Of a DNA stretch of 64,000 nucleotides, positions 43,726 through 55,584 are shown piece by piece. The first letter of the stretch is position 1. Every line of letters begins with the position of its first letter. A program made the translations under genes and the position numbers. The notes below the pieces were generated by a model, which was given only the letters and a program-made list of their open reading frames with translations, searched no databases and was not told the origin of the DNA. Origin of the DNA: Xanthoparmelia taractica (Eukaryota > Ascomycota > Lecanoromycetes > Lecanorales > Parmeliaceae); assembly GCA_033085395.1 (NCBI GenBank), contig JANQBS010000129.1:1-64000 (forward strand). The letters are read 5' to 3'.

Positions 43726-45538
43726 TCTAGGTCTGGCTGGATATGGAGACGAGAGAGAATGTACGCACTACTGTGCTCTTGCTCCAGATAACGTTCCTGG
43801 TCCGTCATATCGGGGAAGTACTGGGCGAGATATATGTGGTGATGCAGGCGTTGCTTTTGAATTTTAATGTCAATTCGACGTCTCGTGTCAAGGTAAAGCA
43901 GAGGGCCGGGCCCCGACGTACCAAGCAATGAAGGTGGTGAGTGATATACCGTCGGCATCCCCATGTAACCCCCCGTCTGGAAATTCAACAGAGTCGTCTT
44001 CTCTCTCTCTCTCTCTCCAGCCGTCGAATGTCAACTGCAGGTACTCGGATTTCGGACCCTGGTGAATTCTCAGTCTCCAAGCATGATAGCGATGGTTTCT
44101 AGTTCGAAACAACCATACAGTGGAGTACACCGCGCCAGTTCTCGTTTAATTCATCACTTGCGATGCCAAAGAATGGCAAAATGATGAGCAGAGCTGTCAC
44201 GGTAAGTGCTCCCTGACGAGTCGAGTTGGAGCGAGACAGAATCAAGAACCCTCCGTTGTTCGAGCCAAGGTCCGTCCTCGGCTGTCTGTATCTTCTGAAG
44301 ATCTCAATAAGGTGGTGTGCTTGATTTCTGTCCCTTTCATGGTGTGTGTGGAAGAAGAGCTATAAGTCTGCCGAGAAATATCATTCAAGAGAGAAGAGAC
44401 GTGTAGGATTGGTATCAGGCTCTCCTTCTCTTGAAAGAAGTAAAGCCCTGAAGTCGTAGGTGAAAGGTTCCATTGGCTTTCTTTCTTCAACTGCGAGGAA
44501 GATTATTTCCAATCACATGCTTTTGTTTTCATGATGTTTACTGCATCATCAGAGTGTTTAATTCCCCATGCTGCTGTTTCTACCACGTAATACAACAAGG
44601 TTTATTCGGCTGCGCCATTTCACACTGAATGCAAGAAGTACGACGTAACCTATGGAGCTTGTCGTATCTCTATTGGATTGGAGCTTAATGTGGTCTCATG
44701 GGAAGTAAAAATCAGATTTTTTTAGGTCGATGAAGAAAGGCCGAGAGCGCCTATTGAACATCCATTACACTGACCCTCGCGAGCAACGTGAATGGGGACT
44801 CACTCGGTGGAGGCTCAGGACAGCGATGTCTATCTGTCTGCTCGCTCGAAAAGCCTGCCTGCCTGTCGCTTACTACGATCATCCCACGTCCTGTCTCATC
44901 TCATCCATTGAGCTAGCTAGCTGCGGTTGATCTGGATCACTGTCGATGTATATGGCCACGCTGGGCCGCATTTGTGTGAAAAGGAAGAGAAGTGTGGAGT
45001 GGAGTGGAGTGCTGGGAATTAAGCAAGCAAGCTAAGATTGCACGAACAAGTCACGGATTCAGATGTCGCAGAGTTGCTGTGTTAGATGTAGATGCAAATT
45101 TAAATTTGATATCAGGAGGTATTCGGTATCTTTCTTGGCGTCGTTATCTGTTTCGTATGAGTATGAGTATGAGTATGAATGATGCACGTTATGTAAGGTA
45201 TGCTATGTAAGTTTTCACCGAAAGAATGTCTACCTACCTCGCCTCTCAAGCTTGTATGTAAAATATCTAATCAGAACCACCGAGTCGATCAAAGCAAATA
45301 ACTAGCTCGTACCTACCATCGCGTATCCCCATCGCCGTTTCAAGAAAAATGTGGCGTCATCAAGAAGCAACTCCCTCCCGTACCGCGAGGAAAGTTCTCC
45401 TCGAGTAGGGAGGGACTCCAGCTCTAAATGGAGCTTCATCTCAACCCACGACTTTCTCTCGAGGCGCTGATGCCCAAATACGAATGGTGTAAATAAAGCG
45501 TGGGCTGGTTGCGAACTCCGGGTCTGTTATGGCTTCCA

Positions 45539-45567
45539 GGGAGGGAGGGAGGGAGGGAGGGAGGGAA
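45539..45567 (+). repeat. (GGGA)n run with G-quadruplex potential
   Basis: Seven GGG tracts separated by single A residues on the plus strand. This pattern can fold into a G-quadruplex with one-base loops. Its location in a gene-poor region gives no obvious function. Confidence 0.7.
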
Positions 45568-46938
45568 GACCCAGTATCCATTGTCCGGATTGTGGTGACG
45601 GTGCTTTTCCCCTTTTCAAAGATCGAGGGATGTAGTCGCCTTGCGATCGTCTTCTGGCCCATCGTGATTTATCTTATCGAAGAGCTGTCGCTGGATGCAA
45701 GGTTATCGCTGGAAGCGAGGCTAGACTTTCATTGCTGTCGAGTTGTCCGAATATGATGCACACCCGTGCTCCGACTGGACTGGCCCACCTGACATGGGTC
45801 GGTCCTCGTGCCGATTCCCTGGGGTCGATTTAGCTCAGGGCTTCCAGGTTGCGGTGAGACTGAGGTATGTCTAGGTGACTCCGGCACGCGGTTGAGGAAT
45901 TGAATCGGGGATGTGGCGTGACTCGGCTGTGTGTTCCATGACCGAGCTCTTCTGGAACAGGTTTTGGTAAAACGGGCTTCAAACTCAAGAGTTGCTTCTC
46001 GAGCTCATTGCATACACAGACAGACAGACAGACAAAGCATCGTGGAGAACTGGGAAACGGAGGTTAGGCAACGTGAAGGGAGGAAGGGACAGGGAGGACG
46101 GACACGCAAAAGAATGAATGAACGAATAAGAGAGAGAGAGAGGGAGGGAGGGAAGGAGGGAGAATGAGGGGTAGGGGAACGGTGGAGGAGGGTTGCTCCA
46201 CGTAGGTAAAAAGCAAACAAACTAGTGCTGGCAGCAAATGAGAAGGGTTCTAGCAATTCATTCCGTGCCAGCTGACGGGATTTGCAGACACGAATGGCTT
46301 ATAATTGCAAAATGCGCAGAGTCTGACAGTTGGCTGAGTCTGGCACACTCCTCGAATCTCTCAAAAGTCATGTTTCATTTCCATTAATTCCTTCCCTACT
46401 TCCAGGCCTGAAGGAGCACCGCTTCTCATCAACCCAAATGTAAATGTGAGACCCTCACGTAATAGAAGCGCTAGCTCGCTTCCTTTGCCTCGTTTCCTGT
46501 GCCTGTAACAACATGAACCGACTTGCTTGCTTGGGAAAAATTGAGTAGACCTTATGCATTCCCTAGACGCTTGACAGAATAATGAAAAGATGCGAGCGAG
46601 CTTTTTATGCGAACGCTAGGAGCGAAGATGGATGTACCGCCGGTAGCTTCGACCAAATGTATGATCCGAACTCCATTGCATGTCGTATCGAAGCATGGAT
46701 TCGAGTGATGGAGAGTGTAATGTGTAGTCGTCAGACCTTAGATGGCTGATCGTAGAGCAAGGAGCCGTTACCAGCCCGGTCCTTGTGAGGTGGAGGACGT
46801 AAAGGTAGCTAAGAGGTACTACGTGAAATTGGCATTCGATTGGCATCTGGATTGAAAGGTGTTGGTATAATTGCTAGATAGAAGGTCTGGTGGTGCTTGC
46901 CCGGAGCGGACACGAGAGGGTTCCGGATATGGCACTCA

Positions 46939-49626
46939 TCAGAAAAAGTGTGTGTAGACTTTAGACTCGGCGTGTACTTCCATTTCCTATTCTCAAGTGA
47001 GCAATAGCAAAAATATCAGCGTACCAAGGTTACGTACCATCTTGAAAGTGTTCAGCTCCTCCTTGATCTGCTGAGCAAGGAGGGGCGTCAAGCGATTGCA
47101 TGTAGCAATTTCACCTCGTCTATCGTATTCGCCTGGTGGCCAGGTGTCATGGAACTGTATGCGAGGGCTGAAGCTGATATTGCGGGCCGCAAGGCTCCGC
47201 GGCGTGCCTGGCAAGCTTTTCGCATCACTATTGGTGAAGTTGGCCAGTGACAAAAAGTATTCTTCCCCCTCTATATTGACTGAATCGGTCTTTCTGTGTC
47301 CGGACCGTGGATTTTCATCGGTGGGTGTCGTTGGAGCGCTAGAGTGGGGACTGTCGTTAAAGTGAGGAATCTGAGGGAGATTGAAGTCTGGGGTTTTTGT
47401 ATCAACCGGTCTTGCGAGAGGGGACACCTGGCCTGAGTCCGTGCCTGCCAATTGCATGTCAACATTATTCGATATGTTTGAGCGAGAAGAGTAGAGCTTA
47501 CGCTTCAAGATGCCTTTCTTGACCGCCGCTAGAACCTTTGCACGCTCCTCTTCTCCCCCAACGATGCTACGCCTTCCCCGTGAGCTGTCCGGTCGTGAGC
47601 TGCCTGGTCGGTCACCAAAGGAGGGTCTCGGTTCCGAAGCCATGTGTGCAGCATCCATCGAGTTTCTCTCCAGTTTGGGGAATCCAGTACCGCCACCAGC
47701 TTGATCATGCGGGTTGGCGTTGACATTGACCTTCTCTCGCTCAGCCTCGACTGTTACCATCGAGACTTGAGCCATGCTGACTTCTGGCACAGCCGAATCT
47801 GCAGCGGGTACGCCCACCACAGACTTCGGCCTGAACAATCCGACCAATGAGCGAGAACCCTTTTTCATGCCCTTGCCCATTTTTCTGATCATCACTGACG
47901 CTGAAGACGCAGTCGAGGATATTGATAGGTTGTCTGTCGATCCAGTGAAAAAATGCCCTTGCCCGGAATAAATGCCCTCTCCGAGGCCAGCTGCCTCTTG
48001 TTTCTGAATCTCGGCTGCTTGGAGAGCTTCTTGTTCGTCCGCGTAACGGTCCTTCCGCAGCTTAGCACGCTCGTTGGAAGCAGCGGCAGCACTGTTCTCG
48101 GCAGATGCCTTTCGAAGTTCAGCCGCACTACCAAAAGAAAAGGCTCGCCGTAACCGCGACGATTTGCCTTCCTTCTTCCCCTCTTTCTTATTCAGCGCAG
48201 CCAAGTGCTGAGCTGCAGCGCTCTGAGGTATTCCAGTGGGAATCGTGTTGCTTTGGGCAACAATCGGTGCCGCTGGCTTCAAGGGTTCTGAAGGGTCAAA
48301 GTGCTGCTTGGTGGAAGGCCCCTCAGGGCTCATTGCCATCGGCTGTGATAGAGGTGAAGGGTTGGTGAGCCTCTTATTTGCTTCAGACGATCCTCGTGCA
48401 GGAATAGTCACCACCTTAGCTTCATTCCTTGCTATCGGAGTAGCTTCCTGTGCTGTGGTAGGAGCAGGGGACGATAGCTCGAACCGTTTAGGCCCTGACG
48501 ACTTCGTGACAGAGCGACCTGAGACTGAGCTTTCATTGCTACCGCTACGACCATGGGACGAGGCCGGCCTCTCTATTGGAGTTGTTATCCGAGCTTCCTT
48601 CCGTTCCTGTGGTGATGGACCAGCAAGTGTTGCCGCATAAGACTTTGTCAGACCTTGCTGGTTTGGTAGACCAGCTTCCGACGGTGGGATTGCAAAATCT
48701 TTAGCTTCCATGCTACTGATACTTCTCCTTCGGTACCTCTTTGCCAATTCTGTTGAAGCTTGGCGCTCCTTTTGCAGGGTCAGATCATCTTTACTGGCAA
48801 GCCTTGGCTGTGCTCCAGAGTTGTGGTCATGCACTGTAGGCGATGGAGCGTTTTGAGCTCCGCGGTACGATGGGTACGACGTTAAAGAAGGAGTACTGCT
48901 TGTCTGTGTAGGATGTGTATAGAGGTGACCAACAGTCGCCATGCCTGAACCCGACGGCATTGCAGATCCACCTTGGCCTTGATTAGGCGTGATCATGGCT
49001 CCAGATGTCTCCGCACGCCGGTGATTACGCCGATAACGGTCCGGTGACGATTTGGCCACGGTGGCATAAGAAGCTGTTTGTAGAGGCGGAAGGCTAAGGT
49101 CTGTGGTGGAGAGAGGCCTGGCAGCCAGTTGTGGAGGAGCAGAGGTCATGACTGCAGTGTTGCCGTCCGGGAGGGCTACTGGGCGTGGGCTGTTGCTATT
49201 AGGAGCACTCATCTGTACGGAAGATGTGTTGACTACTGGTGGGCGAGGTCGATTGTTTATAGCTGGGCTGTGCAGTGACGCTTGCTGAGCAAGAGGTACT
49301 GAGGGTGCAGATGCCGTTCTGGTCTCAAGGGGTGGAGGTTGTACAGCTGTAGGGTGCTGCCGAAGTGGGTTGGAACCGTTGGGCAATATTGGTGGACTAG
49401 AAAAGCCATATGGGGAAACTGGCGAGGTGGATGTATGCCCTCTGTAACTCCCAGCTGCCATTCCCCCCACTGAAGTGTTGTAAATATTTCTAGGCATTTG
49501 TGGATTCCGTTGATGTTGCTGGCCTTGTGACCCATTCTGAAACGCTTCCGAAGATGAAGGGCGCGTTTGGAGCATTGTCATCGTTGAGGTCGGCGAGGGA
49601 AAGGACTGCACCATAGCAGCCATCAT
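46939..49626 (-). CDS. BNI4: Bni4-like bud-neck / PP1-targeting scaffold protein
   Basis: Exons 49626-47038 and 46986-46939 on the minus strand (51-nt intron, donor GTACGT, acceptor AATAG), 878 aa. Start chosen at the first of two ATGs (49626); the frame continues upstream only to a TTG. Most of the protein is Ser/Pro/Gln-rich and disordered, with basic patches (KKEGKKEGKSSRLRRAFSFGS, MGKGMKKGSRSLVGLFRPKS). The C-terminus is the diagnostic part: RIQFHDTW (an RVxF-like PP1 docking motif), GEYDRRGEIATCNRLTP, LLAQQIKEELNTFKM, then from the tiny last exon EMEVHAESKVYTHFF and stop. In yeast, Bni4 brings Glc7/PP1 to the bud neck to position chitin synthesis; in filamentous fungi the homologue affects septa and wall integrity. 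The terminal exon is essential to recover the conserved tail. The short 3' exon and long disordered body are normal for the family. Confidence 0.8.
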
Positions 49627-52600
49627 GTATGAGGCTTGTATCAATGTTCACTTTCTCTATGACAGCACTGAAGCTTCACAGGATGATGTAGAGGGTATCT
49701 CGGTGGTGGAGTAGAAGGTTGGATTGGGGGACGGATCGGTCAATATGTCTAAGACACGAACAAGTGTCAGCAATGGCAGTCTAGATGATGATGTAGATAC
49801 ACTCTGAGGCCTCAGTACATGTACACGCTATGCAATGGTCGAAGTGGATGTGGGAACTGTGGTTCGAGGAGTTTCAAGAATTTAAACTTTTTTTTGCGGG
49901 CGAGGCTGCACGTACACGATGGGTGGCAAAGCGGTCACTGAAGGAGAGTGGTATGGTAGCAAGTCGTGTGGCTACTAAGACAGTGGGTGAGTGGGGGTGG
50001 TGATGGTCGTGAGGGTCGATGAGGCCGTGTGGTTGGTCGCAATGAATGAAAAGAGTGTGACTGTACCGTGTTCTGCAGACGTAGACTTGGAAAATGGCAA
50101 AGGTATGTGCAAGGCCAGGAAAGGGCGTGGAAGGAGTAGGATGAGTTGCTCTTCCGGCAGAGAGAAGAGTCAATCATTCACTCATGATCTCGACTAGCTG
50201 GTAGGCAAGTCGAGAAGTTGTGTGAGGTGTTCGTGTGGATGGTGAGAAGGGTTGGGATTAGTTGGTACCCCTGGAGCGTACAGATTACGGGGTTACGAGT
50301 TATCCGTAGCGAGGGTGGGACCGGGTGGAAAGAATGCTAGAACACGCAATTAATTTGGAAATTGGAATGAAAAAACGCGAATTAAGACAACTGTTGTGTT
50401 GAAAGAAGTTGGTGAAAAGAACAAAGAGGAAGAATGTCGTTGTTTGTTAGGGTTAATTGACTTGGACGTCAGAATGTTAGGTAGGCAGGAACAAGATAGA
50501 GGAGGATTGGGGAGAAAAGTTGAAGGCAAATGACAGGCTCCCCCTAAGTTAATGGTCGGTTGTAGGCATCACTGATTGGCGGTGCCCCCCGGGGGGAGGA
50601 AGAAGACAGACAGGACAGGGATTAGTCTGCTTCAAGTATGGGTGAATCTTGCTTTAAAGTGGTAAGACGCGTTTTCATTTTGGCGCACAATTTATTCGCT
50701 TCTTCACAATTTGTTGGCCACAGCTACAGCAAGTCCAAGCAGGTTCAGCCCGCCGCCTGCAAGCCACTGTCTGTACGAAGTACATACTCGACAATAATGC
50801 ATCTCTACGCATACGTGCAGAATTACCAGTGAAAGATAACTTCTAGCTGCCAGCATTCCATGTAACAGTCTGCGCGATAATCGACTTGAATTTGTTGGAG
50901 GCCTCAGCTTACGTTGGCTCAACCGCGTTTACTATTTTTTGTTTTTTTTTTTTGGATTTTAATTTTATACCCTAACTAATCCCCCACTATATGAGCCTGA
51001 GCCGCACAGACCGAGGGGGAACGAAATCCTTTTTGGTTGTGCTGTTGGTTTGCATGATCGCCCGCTACAAAAACACAAATGCAGGCTTCCCCTCCACTTG
51101 GCAGTGGAATTCGAAACAATAGTAATCTCGAGAATTGCTACAAACGGCCAGAGGAGAGCAATCCTTGTTGGCCCCAATTTCGCATCAAGAATAATAATCC
51201 TTCCTAAGAGAATTGAAGCTAAGATCTCAAATCTTTATACTTTCTTCCTGGTCTCCCCGATCCAAATATCTCTTGGCCCTTTTCAAGGGTCCCATGAAGC
51301 TTTGAGTCGTGAAAATTCGTCATGACACTTCCTTCGCGCGCTGCAGCCGCAAAAGAGTCGGTGAGGGTCTAGAAGTCGGAGTTTGCTCCTTACTGTGATG
51401 GTGTGTGCACTTACTTGACTCTCTTTCTTGCCATCCATAGAATTGATATAGAGAGCAGCTACGGATGCGTATTTGCTATCCGCCACTCCCGCATGCCCTT
51501 TGCCATCGGTGTCTGTACGTCGAGCATCAGTACCAAGTACACACAACATGCTCCTCAACCAATCATTCTCCTCTACCTCCAAGCTGCAGTCTCGGGACAC
51601 ACTTTATGCATAATTATGACTGGACAGGTGAAAGATCTGTCGAATCCTGGCTCATGCACGGTCTTTCGGGAACAAGAGCGTTGGTCCGCAGGCATTCTTA
51701 TCTGCCTTTATGCATCTACAGCCTCCACTGATAAGGCAGTGCCTGTTGTCACGTTGATTCATTAACCATTGCCATTGCCGTTCAAATTACAGCGCCAACC
51801 CACTACCTACAAAAAGGCCCCTCTTCACCTCTCGAGACTACAACATAGCAACTTCTGAAATACTTCCAGCCTTTCTCACTGACACATCTGCTACCACGCT
51901 TCACCAAAAGTGCCAAGCCTCGGCAATCTTCGCCTAAGGTACTTAATACCCGCAGGCAGCTCGGTCGAACTCGGCCACGAGTTCAATAACAATAATGATG
52001 ATATGGCATCAAAACGTCTCAAATTCATGGTTCCGGATGTCAGCTACTAATTACTCTTATAACGTCACGAGCAAATTGCCGAGATCAAGGGACAAAACTG
52101 CGAGATTGCTTCCCCACCAGAACTCCATGCAGACCAAGCAACACCATAGAGCGGCAGCTAGCAAGAACGCGCCAATGAGATTCTTTTCCTCATCGCGCCG
52201 TGTCATTCACCCCACGGGGCCGGTGATTTTTCAAGGTCGAATTGCCTGTCCTTCGTACACCGGCCGAACTCTCATCCTCAACTACTTTAGGCCTTGGAAG
52301 CAGCAGCAGCAGAGACCCCAAAACGTTGGTAGCCGCGCGTCTTTCCTAAGCTATGCCCAGCGTCCAGCTGGCCAATTCAATCTCGATACAAAATTGATGT
52401 AATGCTCTTGCTAAATCCACAGTATAAGCATGCCCTTCGCAGGGAAGCATGTCAGATTGTGGCACGACGCATTCGTACCATCTCAGTAGCTGAATTGCTT
52501 ACCCAACACAGCCAGCGGGAATCCTTCGTGGCTAAAACTCAGCCTCACATGGTTGAAACTTACCATCGGAACATGTTGACATGACTTTAGAATCACTCTC

Positions 52601-52641
52601 GCTTTTTTGCCCGCAATTGCATATCCTTTCCTCTCCTCAAA
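49627..52641. other. 3 kb intergenic (divergent promoters, long leaders)
   Basis: Upstream of both the Bni4-like gene and the Mid2-like gene. Minus-strand CT-rich sequence at about 49860-50500 looks like a long Bni4 leader. T-rich run at 50936-50953. Frames at 51400-52580 are not supported as genes. Confidence 0.4.
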
Positions 52642-53548
52642 ATGGGGTGTTTTCTGTCTCAGCGTTGTGCTTTGATCTTCTTAGCTATTATGATAGCAAG
52701 AGTAGCAAGCGAGAACTCTGGTGCCAACGGCACCTGGCTGTATCCAGATCCAAGCACAACCCCTACTTTTAACTACCTCGACACATTGAACGCCTCCTGG
52801 ACGTCCGACTTCTCGACACCATGGCTCCATCTCTGGTGCGGCGTCATCAACGGGAATTCTTCATCTCCAGTACTAGGCGAACGTATGACAGAATCCACCT
52901 TCCCTTTGCCCTGGCACTCACATTCTAACGCATAAGTCCTAAGTGTACAATCAAACTGCGCCCGCAACGGGTAGTCACACTTTTCCGCTCAACTACGCGC
53001 TCGAACCATTCAGCTGCCACTTTGAACTCTCCCGCCAGGCAGCGGTCGGCTTGGGGCCTCCCTTCGCCATGAGTGGAACCTTCAACGTCGCAATCCAAAG
53101 CAATGAGAAGCCTATATTCTGGACCCAGAGTACCGGCAACCCACCCACCACGAGCACCGCCTCGAACGCAAGCACAAACCCAGAATCAACAGCATCTCCC
53201 ACCTCTTCTTCTCCTTCCAACTCTACAGCCAAAACACAAACTCCCGGGAGCAACGGCCTCAGCCAAGGCGCGAAAATAGGCATAGGAGTCGGCGTGACAT
53301 TGGGAGTTTTGGCATTGATCATCACCGCCGCTGCCTTTTTCTGGCTCCGACGGCGGAAAAACACAACCAAGACGTCAGCGACATCAAAAGCGACAGAAAC
53401 TTATAAAACCCCGCCGCGAACTCAAGAATACGCGTCCAGTAAATTCGTGCGATCGGAAATGCCGGCGACTGCGCAAGTGCATGAAAAGGATGGGGCGCCG
53501 GTGGCCGCCATGCAGAAGATAGGGGAGCTGGAGGCTCCGAGATATTAG
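52642..53548 (+). CDS. Mid2-like single-pass cell-surface protein
   Basis: Exons 52642-52882 and 52944-53548 (61-nt intron, donor GTATGA, branch TTCTAAC, acceptor CTAAG), 281 aa. An N-terminal signal peptide (to about residue 22) is followed by an extracellular domain with two cysteines (LHLWCGVI, PFSCHFELS) and several Asn sequons. A Ser/Thr/Asn/Pro-rich stalk (about 143-185) leads to one membrane segment (IGIGVGVTLGVLALIITAAAFFW, ~192-214), then RRRK and a short cytosolic tail. This is the layout of fungal wall-sensor-like proteins such as Mid2/Wsc relatives and of many lineage-specific surface proteins. The extracellular domain is not one I can name. The intron is needed because the first frame stops inside it. 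A signalling role is inferred from layout only. Confidence 0.72.
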
Positions 53549-54124
53549 GGGCTCGTGATTTTTTGAGTACTGGCTCACTCAGTACGAAGTAGGTAGGGTC
53601 TCCCTTGCTAAGCAGAAGCTCGATGGATGCATTACAAAGTAAGACAGACCTTTTAAGCTCGTTGGTGTTGGCGCACCTACGATCGCGAGCCGATTGAAAG
53701 GGCGGTGTTCTAGACGTTGAGTTTTTGCCGCATTGGAGCGCGAGACAGTTTGTAGAGGAGGGTCATGTCTCAGGGCAAGCGGGTCTGGGTCATATAACTC
53801 TTTTAGGGAATTCGTTTTGTTACCTATGATCAGAGACCATCACGGAACAGGCGAGGGCCAAGGCGGCGTTTCATCGATTCACATTTTGGACGAACATTCT
53901 ATGCGTTTCCTCAAGGGTATGTATACTCTAGAGCATTCATGATCCCAGGGTCAGCTCCGGTCTACGTTTTAGGTCGAGAAACCATTTGTACTATGTATAA
54001 CCCCGAATCCTAAAATCACACATCACCTAACCTTGCCCTTCCAATGCCTGCTATGCTCCCCAGCCCCAACTCCCCCCAACCCTCCCTCCCTCCCCCCCCT
54101 CTCCCCAACCCCAAAACACCCCCC
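53549..54124. other. intergenic, no gene seen
   Basis: 3' regions of the surface-protein gene and of the convergent GTPase gene. C-rich on the plus strand near its right end, which belongs to the GC-biased GTPase gene. Confidence 0.45.
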
Positions 54125-55001
54125 CTACCTCAACACCGGCCCCCTCCCCTCCCTATTCCACCGCACCCGACTCCCCACCCACTCCACCGCCTCCCTAACC
54201 CCATCCCCCCTCAACGCACTAACAGGCAAAACCCTACTATCCCTCACCCCGCCCCCCCTCTCCCCCTCAAACACCCTCCTAACCAACCCCTCCTTAATCC
54301 TCACCGTCTCCACGCAATCCTCTCTATCCTGCTTATTCGCCAGCACGAGCAAAGGTATGGACGCGGTGCTGGGATGCGAGAGGACGGATTCGAGCGTGCG
54401 GCGGCATTCGTCTAGGCGTCCTTCGTTGTCGACTTGGCCTTCCCCTTCCCCGTTGTTGATTTTCGGGTTTTGAACATCGGATGCAGATAGAGAGGAGGAG
54501 GAGGGAAAGGGGGAAGGGGAAGGAGAAGGAGGAGAATTTCCAACGTCACACCCGTCGACTACGAACACGATGGCGTGGCAGACGGAATAGTAGCTCGTCC
54601 ACATGGAGCGCAGGGCGTGCTGGCCGCCCACGTCCCAGATCTTGAGGTACGTGTTTTCGAGGGAGATGGTGGCGACGTTTTGGCCTACTGTGGGCACGGT
54701 GGGTTTGGTGGGTTGGGGGGTGGCGTTGTAGAGGGATTTTATGGTGGAGAGGAGGGTTGTTTTGCCGGCGTTGTCGAGGCCGAGGAGGAGGATGGAGTAT
54801 TCTGTTGAGAGGAGAAGGGGGGGGTTAGTGGGGGGTTAGGCTGGGCTTTTGGGGGGGGTGGGGGGAAGGGCATTGGTAGATGGAGGCGAGGGGAGTTGGA
54901 GATGTTGAAGGTGCTGTGGTGGGAGAATGATGGGGGTTGACGGAGGTAATACCTTCTTTAGCTGTGGCCCAGAAGTAAATGCTCTTCGCTAAGTGGTACA
55001 T
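54125..55001 (-). CDS. ARL3: ARF-like GTPase, ARFRP1/Arl3 type
   Basis: Exons 55001-54953 and 54801-54125 on the minus strand (151-nt intron), 241 aa. It starts MYHLAKSIYFW, like ARFRP1/yeast Arl3: there is no Gly2 for myristoylation, and Met-Tyr fits N-terminal acetylation, which targets Arl3 to the Golgi via Sys1. G motifs: G1 GLDNAGKT (24-31), switch I TVGQN, G3 WDVGGQ, G4 ANKQD, G5 SAL. Its role in yeast is to recruit Arl1 and the golgin Imh1 to the trans-Golgi. An insertion of about 40 residues (Pro/Ser run, then NNGEGEGQVDNEG) sits between the switch II/beta4 region (VDGCDVG) and the helix before NKQD, making the protein longer than the usual ~200 aa. The gene is markedly C-rich at third positions on its coding strand. 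Confidence 0.88.
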
Positions 55002-55584
55002 CCTGGCTAGACGACGCGGCTTATGGGAGGTCTGCGCAAGGGGAGCTGCTCAGGGTCCCGGTGCATAGAGCGGTAGCATGTCTTGATTGTCATCGTGAAT
55101 GCATGTCGAACACTTGGAGCAAATGCGTACAGCTTACTGAGCTTCTGAGCAAGCTCGGTACATTAGGCTAGATCTGTAGGGCTGAATCGGAGACGCTAAG
55201 GCATGCTACGAGTGTACCCCGAACTTTGACATTCACACTCTCGTGATATTTTCCGGCATCTGTCGCGGCTGCATTCTCATCGCTGCATCTCTTACAGTGG
55301 TCTATCTTGGGTGTGGTCGCGTACTGTGATACACAGACTTCGGTGCCGAGACCTGTTGGCAGCCTGACACCGTGGAGATTATGGCGTTCTTCCATTGGCC
55401 ATCCTTATCTAGCATGTTGCATGTATACTTCTCTACAGAACTGTTTCCTCCACCGCTCATATCTCCTTGCTTTCCAATCTCCTCCAGTCTCTTCACCACC
55501 CTCATATCTCCCTTCTTTTCAGCCTCTTTTCATCTAAGTCTACAAAAGCATAGTCGATCCTCGGATTCTCATAGCCCAGACACG
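55002..55584. other. intergenic, no gene seen
   Basis: Promoter side of the GTPase gene. It becomes CT-rich on the plus strand from about 55430, as if it were the former leader of the pseudogene that follows. Confidence 0.4.

Larger units (their letters stand above)
42961..46938. other. 4 kb gene-poor, microsatellite-rich region
   Basis: Downstream of the Bni4-like gene. Only short frames occur. It is notable for simple repeats: GA at about 43700-43725, CT at about 43998-44018, ATGAGT at about 45156-45178, GGGA at about 45540-45567, ACAG at about 46015-46035, and GA/GGGA at about 46130-46165. Transcribed non-coding RNA is possible but cannot be shown from sequence. Confidence 0.4.

Noticed and set aside
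51403..52402. Plus-strand frames of 120 and 135 codons upstream of the Mid2-like gene
   Set aside because: No signal peptide, domain, splice continuity or consistent codon use; probably promoter or leader sequence.
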